A stretch of DNA of 64,000 nucleotides. It comes from Acinetobacter ursingii DSM 16037 = CIP 107286 (GTDB lineage Bacteria > Pseudomonadota > Gammaproteobacteria > Pseudomonadales > Moraxellaceae). The stretch is from positions 852,792 to 916,791 of the forward strand of contig NZ_KB849717.1 of assembly GCF_000368825.1 (NCBI RefSeq). Direction: 5' to 3'. Positions 42,892 to 52,801 of the stretch are shown here, in pieces; within the stretch, counting starts at the first letter, position 1; the number at the start of each line of letters is the position of its first letter. The translations under genes were made by a program, and so were the position numbers. Below the pieces are notes generated by a model that did not search any database, had not been told where the DNA came from, and worked only from the letters and a program-made list of their open reading frames with translations.

Positions 42892-44118
42892 TTACGCTTT
42901 CTTAAATTGGATAACGCTATCATCCGCCAATTGCTCTAAATGATCGGCGTACCATTGCATCATATATTTACGGTCATTTAGATATTGGGCTTTGTTATAC
43001 ACGCCTGCTACACCATCCTTAACGTGCGCTAAGGCTGCTTCAATATGCCTCTCATCAAAGCCCTTGTTGTTAAGTAAGGTACTAGCAATATGTCTAAATC
43101 CGTGGGGTGTCTGTCGTCCCTCATAACCTAAACGCCGTAATGCCATAATAAAAACCGTGTCGGATTTAGGCTTGTGTTGATTAGATCGGCTAGGAAATAA
43201 ATAATCAGAATGTCCGCTTAGTTCTTTCAATTCTTTAAGTAGTGCTACCGCTTGTCTAGGCAAGGGAATGATATGCTCACGGCGTTTCTTCATGCGCTGT
43301 TCTGGAATGTTCCATACTGCCTCATCAAGATCAAACTCATCCCATTGTGCCTCCCTTAATTCACTGGGACGGCAAAATAGCATAACTAAAAGTTTTAATC
43401 CTATACGGATATCAGGTGTAGGATAGTTATCAATAGCCCTTAATAGTTGTGGCAGCTCTTTTTCATCTACATGCGCCATATTCTTTTTGTCGCCCTGCTC
43501 TAAAAACTTATGCAGTCCCTCCAGTGGATTGTAGTCAATACGCCCAGTGACTTTAGCGTAATCGTATATATCACGACACATAGCACGGATACGGTTCACT
43601 TGTTCATAAATCTTATGCTCTTGCTGCACCCCTTTTAAATGGTTCATCCACTCAATAGGGCGAATAGAGGTATAAAGACGTTTACCAAAAACAGGGTAGA
43701 TATGTTTTTCGAGTGCGCCTTTATTTCTAGTCATGGTGTCGGCTACCCATCTATTTTGTTTTGTATCTAACCACTCTCTAGCCAATGCTTCAAAAGTGGC
43801 GTTATTTGCCTCTAATTCTTTTATTTTGCGTTCTTGTTTGGTGATGATTGGGTTTTCACCTTTACCAATGTCCGTAATTAGCTCTTGCGCTTTTTTACGT
43901 GCTAACTGTCCGCTTATTTCTGGATACCCGCCAATACCAAGCCATGACCATTTACCATCAGGTTTTTTATAGCGCAATTGCCATGATTTATTACCATCAG
44001 GTTTGACCCGAAAATATAAGCCATTGCCATCTAGTTCCCGATACTCTTTTGCTTCTGGCTCAAGATTAGCTAGAACGGTATCAGACAATGGACGGCGTTT
44101 AATCTCGGCTCGCTTCAT
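42892..44118 (-). CDS. Tyrosine integrase of the ssrA-associated element
   Basis: A 408-residue phage-type integrase. The N-terminal DUF4102 domain (RELDGNGLYFRVKPDGNKSW), a central SAM-like helix region and the C-terminal catalytic domain are all present. Active-site residues are Arg in RPSELREAQWDEF, H-xx-R in HGFRHIAST and the nucleophile Tyr in GVYNKAQYL. The start at 44118 is preferred over a TTG at 44142. It lies directly beside the ssrA 3' end, the classic site of P4-like and CP4-57 integration. Arm-type repeats lie just upstream of its start. Confidence 0.9.
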   Translation of the reverse strand: MKRAEIKRRPLSDTVLANLEPEAKEYRELDGNGLYFRVKPDGNKSWQLRYKKPDGKWSWLGIGGYPEISGQLARKKAQELITDIGKGENPIITKQERKIKELEANNATFEALAREWLDTKQNRWVADTMTRNKGALEKHIYPVFGKRLYTSIRPIEWMNHLKGVQQEHKIYEQVNRIRAMCRDIYDYAKVTGRIDYNPLEGLHKFLEQGDKKNMAHVDEKELPQLLRAIDNYPTPDIRIGLKLLVMLFCRPSELREAQWDEFDLDEAVWNIPEQRMKKRREHIIPLPRQAVALLKELKELSGHSDYLFPSRSNQHKPKSDTVFIMALRRLGYEGRQTPHGFRHIASTLLNNKGFDERHIEAALAHVKDGVAGVYNKAQYLNDRKYMMQWYADHLEQLADDSVIQFKKA

Positions 44119-44123
44119 TTTCT

Positions 44124-44172
44124 TGTATCCCCGCGGTTTCAATTTTTTCTCTAGGATACACGTAGGGATACA
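44124..44172. repeat. Paired integrase arm-type sites, right end
   Basis: AGGATACA (44153-44160) and GGGATACA (44165-44172) lie 12 bp apart, matching the spacing of the left-end pair. An inverted copy TGTATCCC occurs at 44124-44131, across the first codons of the longer integrase reading. Together with the left pair they bracket the element. Confidence 0.65.
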
Positions 44173-44221
44173 CGGTGAGCAATACTATATAAAGTTAAGA
44201 TTAGTTATATATAGGCAAAAA

Positions 44222-44254
44222 AAAAGGCTTAAACCCTTACAGTTCAAGCCTTTT
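44222..44254 (-). terminator. Terminator downstream of ssrA
   Basis: AAAAGGCTT (44222-44230) pairs with AAGCCTTTT (44246-44254). Read on the minus strand the stem is followed by a run of T. It lies 44 bp past the ssrA 3' end. Confidence 0.75.
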
Positions 44255-44297
44255 GGTCTTATATATCCCCATATTCGGGCATATAAATTTAAGGATT

Positions 44298-44657
44298 TGG
44301 TGGAGGTGGCGGGAGTTGAACCCGCGTCCGCCAGCACTACACTCGAGAATACTACATGCTTAGATATCGTCTATTGTTTTAACACCAAGTGACCCGACGA
44401 ACAGGGTACAAGTTGCGATCCTCTAAGTTTGGTATAAAGTCCCGAGGCTTGACTCTATACGGACTTGTGTGCGTGCGCTACAGTCGGGTTCCTAAACCAC
44501 AAGTATTCTAGGAAGCGGACAAGCTGCCCTTAGGCAGCTAGAGCGTAAGTTTCGTCGTTTGCGACTATTAAAATGCAAATTTTATTTACGAGAGAAAATG
44601 CGCTCTCGGCATGCATCTATGAGCTTCATCACCAGCGTCGAAGCCAATAACACCCCC
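44298..44657 (-). ncRNA. ssrA: Transfer-messenger RNA (tmRNA)
   Basis: About 360 nt. The 5' end GGGGGTG followed by the alanyl acceptor stem pairs with the 3' end that closes in CCTCCACCA. The T-arm GTTCAAC is inside the 3' half, and the tag reading frame at 44530-44562 encodes ANDETYALAA with a TAA stop. tmRNA rescues stalled ribosomes and tags the stalled peptide for degradation. Its 3' end at 44298 is the target used by the neighbouring integrase; 44305-44324 is the matching core. Confidence 0.95.
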
Positions 44658-44787
44658 AGATGAGTTCATACATCATAACACAGGCGGCAAAAATTGCTAT
44701 GCAATTTATAACCAACTAGATTCTACTGATGTATTTAACATGATAATTGAGATAATATTTTATTTTTCAAGTCTATCTATAACAAAT

Positions 44788-46275
44788 ATGAGCTATTTAC
44801 TTGCACTCGATCAGGGAACGACTTCTAGCCGCGCGATTATTTTTGATGAACAGGGACATGTTCATGCAACCGCTCAACGCGAAACAAAAATAAGAACCCC
44901 GCATTCAGGTTGGGTCGAACAAGATGCCGATGAAATCTGGTCAAGTCAGATAGCAGTGGTACAGCAGGCTTTAGCCTCTGCACATGTCTTGGCAAAGGAT
45001 ATTAAAGCGCTAGGACTGACCAATCAGCGTGAAACGACGGTGGTATGGGATAAATGTACTGGCAAAGCACTAGCACCTGCAATTATTTGGCAGGATCGTC
45101 GTGCGGCAGACTGGTGCAGTGGCCTAATCCAGCAAAAATTGCAGGATAAAGTCCATCATAAAACAGGACTGAGAATCGACCCCTACTTTAGCGCAGGCAA
45201 ATTGGTCTGGCTGCTTGAAAATGTAGACGGACTAAGAACACTCGCGGAGCAAGGGCGTGTTGCTTTTGGAACGATCGATAGTTGGTTGATCTGGAATCTA
45301 ACTCAAGGTGCAGAACATGTCATTGAAGTCAGTAATGCTTCAAGAACCATGCTCATGAATCTTCAGACTCAAAGCTGGGATGAAGAGTTGCTCGAATTGT
45401 TTCATATCCCGGCTTCGGTTCTTCCAACCATTATTTCATCTGATGCTTATATAGCTGATACAGCACCGGGGTTACTGGGTAGCACCATTCCGATCGCGGG
45501 TGTTTTAGGTGATCAGCAAGCCGCCCTATTTGGACAGTCATGCTTTGAAATAGGTACAGCAAAAAATACCTATGGAACAGGATGCTTCATGCTGTTTAAT
45601 ACTGGCGAGGAATTACAATTTAGTCAAAATCAACTGCTGACCACACTGGCATGGCAATGTCAGAATCAAACCCGCTATGCGCTTGAAGGGAGTGTATTTA
45701 TGGCTGGCGCAATTGTACAGTGGTTACGTGATGGTTTGGGCATTATTCAGAGCAGTGTTCAGGTTGAACAATTGGCCAATCAGGTCAAAAGCAGTGAGGG
45801 CGTAGTATTAGTTCCCGCTTTCACGTGCTTGGGTGCACCGCACTGGGACAGTGAAGCACGTGCGTTATTGTGCGGGATGTCACGTGGAACCAATAAAGCC
45901 CACATAGCGCGGGCGGCGCTTGAATCGATTGCTTTTCAAGTGTCGGATGTGCTTTGTGCCATGCAGTCGGATTTATCCCAACCTTTAAAAGAATTACGAG
46001 TCGATGGTGGGGCGAGTCAGAATGATATGCTGATGCAATTTCAGGCAGATATTCTCAACGTCCCTGTATTACGTCCTAAAATGCTTGAATCAACGGCTTG
46101 GGGGGCAGCCGCGATGGCAGGTCTAAAGTCTGGCATTTTTTCAAATCTCAACGAAATCGCTGAGTCTTGGCAACTTGATCGTGCCTTTGAACCACAAATG
46201 AACGAAGATGAACGTTCTCATCATCTTGAACGATGGCATCATGCGTTAAAACGTGCCAAATCAGATTTATATTGA
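44788..46275 (+). CDS. glpK: Glycerol kinase
   Basis: 495 residues from the ATG at 44788; a reading from 44740 adds a nonconserved hydrophobic stretch. It phosphorylates glycerol to glycerol-3-phosphate with ATP. Signatures are the N-terminal LLALDQGTTSSRAIIFDEQG, WEQDADEIW-like VEQDADEIWSSQ, GLTNQRETTVVWD, and the ATP-site segment GGASQNDMLMQFQADILNVPV (in parts). The regulatory IIA-binding region is not examined. No glpF or glpD neighbour is in the window, so it appears to stand alone. Confidence 0.92.
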   Translation: MSYLLALDQGTTSSRAIIFDEQGHVHATAQRETKIRTPHSGWVEQDADEIWSSQIAVVQQALASAHVLAKDIKALGLTNQRETTVVWDKCTGKALAPAIIWQDRRAADWCSGLIQQKLQDKVHHKTGLRIDPYFSAGKLVWLLENVDGLRTLAEQGRVAFGTIDSWLIWNLTQGAEHVIEVSNASRTMLMNLQTQSWDEELLELFHIPASVLPTIISSDAYIADTAPGLLGSTIPIAGVLGDQQAALFGQSCFEIGTAKNTYGTGCFMLFNTGEELQFSQNQLLTTLAWQCQNQTRYALEGSVFMAGAIVQWLRDGLGIIQSSVQVEQLANQVKSSEGVVLVPAFTCLGAPHWDSEARALLCGMSRGTNKAHIARAALESIAFQVSDVLCAMQSDLSQPLKELRVDGGASQNDMLMQFQADILNVPVLRPKMLESTAWGAAAMAGLKSGIFSNLNEIAESWQLDRAFEPQMNEDERSHHLERWHHALKRAKSDLY

Positions 46276-46597
46276 TCGTAAATTTTTATCGATTATTTCT
46301 ATTTATCAAATTAGTGTCGCTTTCAATATATTTATGTGTGAGCTTTCATTATTACTTTTTAATTCAGAACTAAATCCAGTAAAAATTGATTTATTTAAAT
46401 TCTTTTTTACCAAATTTTAGCCAAATGACACTAAAGTAATACCATGATAAATTTATTTTTTTTTATAAATGTTTCAGACTTGTGAAATATTATTACATTC
46501 CTTAAAACACTTTTTAAGGTTCAGGCGATAGCATCATTCCGCCAAGCAAATACATTGTTATTGATATGTGTAAATAATGTAAGAACGAGTTTGAACG
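46276..46597. other. Gene-free stretch between glpK and the amidase gene
   Basis: AT-rich, with no open frame, hairpin or repeat that I could support. It must contain the promoter of the amidase gene. Confidence 0.35.
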
Positions 46598-47077
46598 ATG
46601 ATTTATGACGGACAAGTAGCAGATAGTTATCAAACACAGAATGCACCGCAAATGACTGTGATTGAAAACAGGGAAAGATCAGCACCGTTTTCTTTTGGAT
46701 CGGATGGTTCACGTAGCCAGATCGATATCCACAAATTCGTTGCTAAATTAAAAAGTATCAGTGGTAACTACAGCACAGCAAAATGTGCCAAAAGTGTTCG
46801 TATCGCTTTGCAATCTGCGGGTGCCAAGATCGTCAGTCACCCTATTGCTGCTTCTGACTGGGGCGATACTTTAACCAAAATTGGTTATCGACAAATTCAA
46901 CCTGAGTTTGATCATCCACAAAAGGGTGACATTTATATTATTAAACGCACCCCAAATCATGTGTATGGACATATTGCGGGTTACAGCGGTAGTCAATGGA
47001 TTTCTGATTTTAAACAACAAAGCTACGATGTATATAAAGATAATAATGTCACATATACCTATTATCGCCCGTTGTAA
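46598..47077 (+). CDS. Peptidoglycan amidase-like protein (Tae/NlpC-P60/CHAP fold), no signal peptide
   Basis: 159 residues. A catalytic-looking Cys in TAKCAKSVRIALQSAG (about residue 62) and His in YGHIAGYSGSQWISDFKQQ (about 126) stand in the spacing of papain-like peptidoglycan amidases, including the T6SS effectors Tae and CHAP enzymes; the phrase QKGDIYIIKRTPNHVYG precedes the His. There is no signal peptide or lipobox, so it cannot reach peptidoglycan by Sec alone. A type VI or phage-like delivery route is therefore attractive. No candidate immunity gene follows. Function is inferred from fold pattern only. Confidence 0.62.
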   Translation: MIYDGQVADSYQTQNAPQMTVIENRERSAPFSFGSDGSRSQIDIHKFVAKLKSISGNYSTAKCAKSVRIALQSAGAKIVSHPIAASDWGDTLTKIGYRQIQPEFDHPQKGDIYIIKRTPNHVYGHIAGYSGSQWISDFKQQSYDVYKDNNVTYTYYRPL

Positions 47078-47102
47078 GCTTAAAATAGTATATTGACAAT
47101 GA

Positions 47103-47130
47103 ACGAAGCTTATTTAGGCTTCGTTTTTTT
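47103..47130 (+). terminator. Terminator after the amidase-like gene
   Basis: ACGAAGC (47103-47109) pairs with GCTTCGT (47118-47124), followed by TTTTTT. It also covers the last codons of the convergent tcdA gene. Confidence 0.7.
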
Positions 47131-47880
47131 CATGTCTAATTTTTTCAAAACTTCAGCCGCTGCAATCATGCCAAAGCTGGAAGTCACCATTACCGATGAA
47201 CCATAGCCGCCACAGCGTAAACCCGCACTCGCGCATAGATTGTTTTGTAAGGTAGGTTGTTCGAGCGAATAAATACAGGTCATCCCGAATTTTTCTTTTG
47301 GCTTTTTACAAATTCCTTTAGCACGTAATTGACTGCGTAATTTTGCCAACATCGGGTCTTGTTCAGTTTTAGATAGATCAGCCACTCGAATTTTAAGCGG
47401 ATCAATTTTTCCACCTGCGCCGCCCGAGACAATTAAAGGGATTTTATTAAAACGACAATGCAGCATTAAAGCCAGTTTGGCTTTGACATCATCAATACAG
47501 TCCAAAACCACATCAGGTTTAGACATCAATAGGTCTGCGACATTCTCAGATGTAAGAAAATCATCGATCACATTGACCTTGATCCGGGGGTTAATCTGAT
47601 GACAGCGTTCCGCCATGACTTCTGCTTTTTCCTGCCCCAAGGTTGAAGATAGCGCAGGTAACTGACGATTAATATTGGAAGCGGCCAATACATCCATATC
47701 CACCAGTGTCAATTCGCCAATCCCTGTACGTGCAAGTGCTTCCACAGCCCAACTTCCAACACCGCCAATTCCAATCACCATAACATGACTTTTTTCATAA
47801 TGAGTAAACGCATCATCACCATATATCTTGGCAACGCCTGCGAAACGGCGGTCATATTCATCGGCTTGGAGTTCAGTCAT
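47110..47880 (-). CDS. tcdA: tRNA threonylcarbamoyladenosine dehydratase
   Basis: 256 residues of the ThiF/E1-like family. The nucleotide-binding start is IGIGGVGSWAVEALARTG (about residues 33-50), followed by VDMDVLAASNINRQLPA, SGGAGGKIDP and the C-terminal CGGYGSSVMVTSSFG (in parts). The enzyme (CsdL/YgdL) dehydrates t6A at position 37 of tRNA to the cyclic ct6A form. No CsdA/CsdE neighbour is visible. It is convergent with the amidase-like gene and shares its terminator region. Confidence 0.9.
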   Translation of the reverse strand: MTELQADEYDRRFAGVAKIYGDDAFTHYEKSHVMVIGIGGVGSWAVEALARTGIGELTLVDMDVLAASNINRQLPALSSTLGQEKAEVMAERCHQINPRIKVNVIDDFLTSENVADLLMSKPDVVLDCIDDVKAKLALMLHCRFNKIPLIVSGGAGGKIDPLKIRVADLSKTEQDPMLAKLRSQLRAKGICKKPKEKFGMTCIYSLEQPTLQNNLCASAGLRCGGYGSSVMVTSSFGMIAAAEVLKKLDMKKTKPK

Positions 47881-47956
47881 TACATCTTCTTTCAGGAATT
47901 TTTCAGCATGCTATTTTACTGGGTTTAATTTGAGAATGTTAGTGCCTGAATTTAAC

Positions 47957-47986
47957 AACCGCCTTCTTGCCGTGAAGAAGGCGGTT
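47957..47986 (-). terminator. Terminator after acnA
   Basis: AACCGCCTTCTT (47957-47968) and AAGAAGGCGGTT (47975-47986) are perfect 12-bp complements around a GCCGTG loop, 19 bp past the acnA stop. There is a weak T-run on the minus strand. Confidence 0.65.
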
Positions 47987-48004
47987 AAAGGAACTGAGTT
48001 ATTT

Positions 48005-50761
48005 TTATGCCGCAATCAAATTGCGCAATACATAATGCAAAATTCCGCCTGCCTTAAAGTATTCAACTTCATTTAGAGTATCAATACGGCATAACACTTT
48101 AAACTGATCGGTTGAGCCATCCTCACGTTTCACCGTGATATCCAGTGTTTGATGGGGTTGAATATCATCCGAAAGCCCAGAAATCGACAACTGTTCTTTA
48201 CCTGTCAGGCTCAGCGATTGACGATTTTGTCCATCCACAAACTGAAGTGGCAGCACGCCCATACCCACCAGATTTGAACGGTGAATACGCTCAAAACTTT
48301 CTGCAATGACTGCTTTTACACCTAAAAGATTGGTTCCTTTTGCCGCCCAGTCACGTGATGAGCCTGTACCGTATTCTTTACCTGCAACAATGACCAATGG
48401 CGTTTGATCTTCTTTATATCGCATGGCTGCATCATAAATCGCCAATTTTTCACCTGTTGGAATATAAATGGTATTACCACCTTCTTCACCACCAAGCATT
48501 TCATTTTTAATACGGATATTGGCAAAGGTACCGCGCATCATCACTTCATGGTTACCACGGCGCGAACCATAAGAGTTAAAGTCTTTAGGCTCAATTCCAT
48601 GTTCCTGTAAGTAACGTCCCGCTGGGCTGTCCTTTTTGATATTTCCCGCAGGAGAAATATGATCCGTGGTAACTGAATCGCCCAATACCGCTAAAATTCG
48701 TGCTGAATCAATATTGGTGATGGATTCTGGCGGCTGATCGATACCCTCAAAGAACGGTGGATGACGGATATACGTCGAATCATCTTCCCACTCATAAGTT
48801 TTACTTTGTGGAATTTGAATCGATTTCCAACTCTCATCGCCCTCAAATACAGCCGCGTATTCCTTATGGAACATATCCGTATTCACTTTCTGCAAAACTT
48901 CTGCAATTTCAGCACTGCTCGGCCAGATATCTTTTAAATAAATATCCTCGCCATTTTTGCCCTGCCCAATCGGTTCAGAAGTTAAATCTTTACGAATGGT
49001 TCCCGCCAATCCATAAGCCACAACTAAGGGAGGAGAAGCTAACCAATTGGTTTTCACCAAAGGATGTACACGACCTTCAAAGTTACGGTTGCCAGACAAG
49101 ACAGATGCGACATTTAAGTCATATTTCTGAATCGCGGCCTCAATCGGATCTGGTAATGGACCAGAGTTACCAATACACGTAGTACACCCATAACCCACAA
49201 GGTTATAACCTAATTCATCCAGATATGGGGTCACACCCGCAGCAGCCAAATAATCCGTAACGACCTTAGAACCCGGAGCCAGAGAGCTTTTTACCCACGG
49301 TTTACGTTGTAAACCTTTTTCAATGGCTTTTTTGGCGAGTAAACCTGCGGCCAACATCACACTTGGATTCGATGTATTGGTACACGATGTAATCGCTGAA
49401 ATCACCACATCACCATGATGCAGCTCATAACGTTCGCCATCAATCACACAATGTGCTGATTCATGCTCAAAATTTGATTGCTGTGCATCAACAGCAGTAC
49501 CGCCACCGCCTTCATTTTCCAGACGTTCTTTTTCAGGTTTGGCTGCTTTTAAAGTCAAATCCATCACTGACTGAAAAGTTTCAGGTACTTTAGCCAATAC
49601 CACGCGATCCTGTGGACGTTTTGGTCCTGCCAAACTGGCTTCGACCGTTGCCATATCCAGCGTTAAAGTATCGGTAAAGACTGGCTCATCACCTACATTA
49701 CGCCATAAACCCTGTTCTTTGCTATAGGCTTCGACCAACGCAATACGATCAGCTTTACGTCCTGTTAAACGCATATATTCAAGGGTAATATCATCAATCG
49801 GGAAAAAACCACATGTCGCACCATATTCAGGTGCCATGTTGGCAATCGTTGCCCGATCTGCCAAGGGTAAGTCCGCTAGACCATCACCATAAAATTCAAC
49901 AAATTTACCCACGACGCCTTTTTGACGAAGCATTTGGGTAATAGTGAGGACAAGATCTGTCGCGGTAATCCCTTCTTTTAATTTTCCTGTCAGTTTAAAT
50001 CCGATCACTTCTGGAATCAGCATGGAAATCGGTTGACCTAACATCGCAGCTTCAGCCTCGATCCCGCCGACGCCCCAACCCAATACGCCCAAGCCATTGA
50101 TCATGGTGGTATGCGAATCTGTTCCGACCAAAGTGTCGGGAAAAGCAAAGGTTTGGTCATGTTCTTCACCTGTCCAAACCGCCTGAGCCAGATATTCCAG
50201 ATTGACCTGATGGCAAATCCCTGTTCCGGGTGGCACTACACTAAAGTTGTTAAATGCAGACTGTCCCCAACGTAAAAACTGATAACGCTCACCATTACGC
50301 TGCATTTCAATTTCGACATTTTCTTCAAAAGCATGATCATCAGCAAAATGATCGACCATCACCGAATGGTCAATCACCAGATCAACAGGAGAAAGTGGAT
50401 TAATTTTTTCAGGATCTCCACCCGCTTTGGCCATAGCAGCACGCATTGCAGCCAAATCGACCACCGCAGGCACGCCTGTAAAATCCTGCATTAGCACACG
50501 TGCAGGACGATATTGAATTTCCTGATCCGATGTTTTGGTTTTTTGCCAATCGACTAAGGCATGGATATGCGCAGCGCTTACCGTCTGATCATCTTCAAAG
50601 CGTAACAAATTTTCTAATAATACTTTTAAGGATTTGGGAAGCTTGTGAATATCACCGAGCTTCGGGGCTGCTTGTTGCAAACTAAAAATTTGATATTGAG
50701 CTGAACCGACATTGAGTGTTTTTAAAGCATTAAAACTATTGATTTTGCTATAGCTGGCCAT
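48005..50761 (-). CDS. acnA: Aconitate hydratase A
   Basis: 918 residues, the usual AcnA length (larger than AcnB domain order). It converts citrate to isocitrate in the TCA cycle via a [4Fe-4S] cluster. Cluster Cys are in [13 protein letters not shown] (mid-protein) and [13 protein letters not shown] (two Cys). The start [19 protein letters not shown] and the motifs [18 protein letters not shown] and [13 protein letters not shown] are diagnostic of the AcnA/IRP branch. Domain order from N- to C-terminus is normal and intact. It stands alone on the minus strand. Confidence 0.95.
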   Translation of the reverse strand: MASYSKINSFNALKTLNVGSAQYQIFSLQQAAPKLGDIHKLPKSLKVLLENLLRFEDDQTVSAAHIHALVDWQKTKTSDQEIQYRPARVLMQDFTGVPAVVDLAAMRAAMAKAGGDPEKINPLSPVDLVIDHSVMVDHFADDHAFEENVEIEMQRNGERYQFLRWGQSAFNNFSVVPPGTGICHQVNLEYLAQAVWTGEEHDQTFAFPDTLVGTDSHTTMINGLGVLGWGVGGIEAEAAMLGQPISMLIPEVIGFKLTGKLKEGITATDLVLTITQMLRQKGVVGKFVEFYGDGLADLPLADRATIANMAPEYGATCGFFPIDDITLEYMRLTGRKADRIALVEAYSKEQGLWRNVGDEPVFTDTLTLDMATVEASLAGPKRPQDRVVLAKVPETFQSVMDLTLKAAKPEKERLENEGGGGTAVDAQQSNFEHESAHCVIDGERYELHHGDVVISAITSCTNTSNPSVMLAAGLLAKKAIEKGLQRKPWVKSSLAPGSKVVTDYLAAAGVTPYLDELGYNLVGYGCTTCIGNSGPLPDPIEAAIQKYDLNVASVLSGNRNFEGRVHPLVKTNWLASPPLVVAYGLAGTIRKDLTSEPIGQGKNGEDIYLKDIWPSSAEIAEVLQKVNTDMFHKEYAAVFEGDESWKSIQIPQSKTYEWEDDSTYIRHPPFFEGIDQPPESITNIDSARILAVLGDSVTTDHISPAGNIKKDSPAGRYLQEHGIEPKDFNSYGSRRGNHEVMMRGTFANIRIKNEMLGGEEGGNTIYIPTGEKLAIYDAAMRYKEDQTPLVIVAGKEYGTGSSRDWAAKGTNLLGVKAVIAESFERIHRSNLVGMGVLPLQFVDGQNRQSLSLTGKEQLSISGLSDDIQPHQTLDITVKREDGSTDQFKVLCRIDTLNEVEYFKAGGILHYVLRNLIAA

Positions 50762-50878
50762 GCGGCTATCCTCCGGTTTGGCTATGTTCTTTTAAAGTTT
50801 CATTGGCTTCTTTTAATGTATGCCACTTTTAAAATTAGAATGTTTTCTTTTGGTTATACTTTTGAATGTACTTGTTTT

Positions 50879-51700
50879 TTATTGCGTTAGTTGAAGTACA
50901 TTCAATGAATTTTCCCATACTTTTTGGGCAACAGTTGACTCATCGATGGCTAAACTTGCCGCTAGACCCTGTAATACATAAGGCAAATTCACAGGCGTGT
51001 TTCGGGTTCGATGTTCGGTCGATTGTTGGCAACACAATGGCGTCATATCGGGACAGTCTGTTTCTATTACTAAATGTTCAAGTCCAACTTCTGCAACGAC
51101 ACGATGCAGTTTTTTCGCATTTGGATTGGTAATTTGCCCAGTGATACCCAACTTAAATCCAAGTTGAATAAAAGCTTTGGCTTCTTCAACACCACCACTA
51201 AAAGCATGTGCGATACCGCCCAACTTAAAGTGTTGCTGTTTTAAAATCTGTAACACATCTGCATGTGCTTTTCGAATATGCAATAACACAGGTTTGTTAT
51301 ACTGCGTTGCTAAATTCAGTTGATCCGTGAAATATTGTTTTTGTTTCAGATAAAGTTCTGGCTGTTTATGCTGTGGCAAAAAAGTATCAAGTCCGATTTC
51401 CCCGACAGCAATACAGGACTCTTGTTTTAAAATTTGTTCCAAGCGCTCCAAATGATCTGGCGCATGCTGCTCAATATAAAAAGGATGCAGCCCTGGAGCC
51501 AAATAGCTGATAGGAGCATGCTGTAACTGATTTAATTCATGTTGAATACGAATCAAATCTGCAAATCTGAACTCGCTAAAGCCAATTAAAATCAGTCTTT
51601 CTACACCAACAGCTTTGGCTTGTTGTGCCAGTACCTTCCGATCAGGATCAAAATCTGGCACATCAAAATGCGTATGCGTATCAAACAGTGAAAAATGCAT
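50879..51700 (-). CDS. TatD-family metal-dependent hydrolase
   Basis: 273 residues with the TatD signature metal ligands: H-x-H in FDTHTHFDVP (residues 8-10), Glu in AVGEIGLDTF (about 101), His in LLHIRKAHADV (about 148) and the terminal ETDCPDMTP (about 221). TatD proteins are 3'-5' exonucleases or related deoxyribonucleases. It is encoded 4 bp after the lipoprotein gene at 51704, so they may be cotranscribed. Which of the TatD, YcfH or YjjV subgroups it belongs to is not decided. Confidence 0.88.
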   Translation of the reverse strand: MHFSLFDTHTHFDVPDFDPDRKVLAQQAKAVGVERLILIGFSEFRFADLIRIQHELNQLQHAPISYLAPGLHPFYIEQHAPDHLERLEQILKQESCIAVGEIGLDTFLPQHKQPELYLKQKQYFTDQLNLATQYNKPVLLHIRKAHADVLQILKQQHFKLGGIAHAFSGGVEEAKAFIQLGFKLGITGQITNPNAKKLHRVVAEVGLEHLVIETDCPDMTPLCCQQSTEHRTRNTPVNLPYVLQGLAASLAIDESTVAQKVWENSLNVLQLTQ

Positions 51701-51703
51701 CCC

Positions 51704-52714
51704 TTAACTCTGTGGCTTATGATGCTGCGCATTCGCCACAGGCTCAGAAGTTGCCTGAGTATGTGGTAAATATTCAGCTTTTAAAATACCATTGAGTTGA
51801 TCATAAGGAATTACCAAACGAGGTAAACCTGCTGAATAAGGCCCAATTTCATATTCGCCATATTGCAAAATTAAACCTTGCTCGCCTAATAAGAAATTAT
51901 CTGAAAGCTTAAACTTCCAAGCTTGTTCATAATCGTTAACATTATCCGCAAGCTTAGAGTCCATCACCCATGCTTTAAAAGCGTCATGTGCTTTAGCTTC
52001 CAGTGCCTTTCTCTGATTGGGCAAGAGCAAATCATTCAGCTGAATTTGCTTTTGTTGCTTCAAATCAAAGTTGTAATACTGCTGTGCCGAAGAACCATGC
52101 GCACCACCTAAATAGCTACTGGTGTTTAAAACCACAGTCGCGATCGGTTCTTGAGATTTTAAAATCGAGGGTTTAATCATGATATTAATCTGATGATTGG
52201 CACTCAACGCTTTTAATTCTTTATCCATCTCGACAAAAGATTGAACATAGGGCTCAACTTGTTGCTGCATTTTTTGCTGCTCAGATACAGGTTCTGAACT
52301 CGCAGCAACATCATCCGATTTTGATGGATTCGTTTCAGGTGTTGAAGCCGCCTGCTCTTTTTGATTAATCTCTGAAATATCCAAAATTTGTTTTAAGTTC
52401 TTTAAAATTTCCCGATCCATGATTTGATCAATAAAAGGGAAATTACTCTGTAAACGTTCAACCACAAATTGAGGGCAGTTCTTGCCTGAACAATCTGGCA
52501 AATTCACAGCTAATCGTACAGATGACCCTTCAAGTGCCAACACTTGTGGTTGCACTTCAGAAGCCGCATTTTGCTTCTGGTCAGTATCTTCAGGTTTAGA
52601 CTTCGGCTGACAAGCAGTGAGCAATAAAGCACAGACCGCAACTGTCAAACTAAGTTTTGCAGTAGATTGTTTTCTTTGTGGAGCTGGAAACAGCGAATAT
52701 TTAGATTGCAACAT
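51704..52714 (-). CDS. DUF3298/RsiV-like lipoprotein (larger paralogue)
   Basis: 336 residues. The N-terminus carries a long basic stretch (SKYSLFPAPQRKQ) and then a lipoprotein signal, LTVAVCALLLTAC-Q, so it is anchored to a membrane. A Glu/Ser/Pro-rich linker (about residues 130-165) precedes a C-terminal domain with YDQLNGILKAEYLPH, matching DUF3298, a fold shared with RsiV-like anti-sigma factors and lysozyme-binding proteins. A related but shorter protein is encoded at 52802, so the pair probably arose by duplication. Role unknown. Confidence 0.72.
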   Translation of the reverse strand: MLQSKYSLFPAPQRKQSTAKLSLTVAVCALLLTACQPKSKPEDTDQKQNAASEVQPQVLALEGSSVRLAVNLPDCSGKNCPQFVVERLQSNFPFIDQIMDREILKNLKQILDISEINQKEQAASTPETNPSKSDDVAASSEPVSEQQKMQQQVEPYVQSFVEMDKELKALSANHQINIMIKPSILKSQEPIATVVLNTSSYLGGAHGSSAQQYYNFDLKQQKQIQLNDLLLPNQRKALEAKAHDAFKAWVMDSKLADNVNDYEQAWKFKLSDNFLLGEQGLILQYGEYEIGPYSAGLPRLVIPYDQLNGILKAEYLPHTQATSEPVANAQHHKPQS

Positions 52715-52801
52715 CGTGATTGCCTAACAAAAAATAATTTTCAATTCATGCTAATGTAACTTGATCATGCTTGACCAGTATTGTGTAAATTTCAATACAG
52801 A

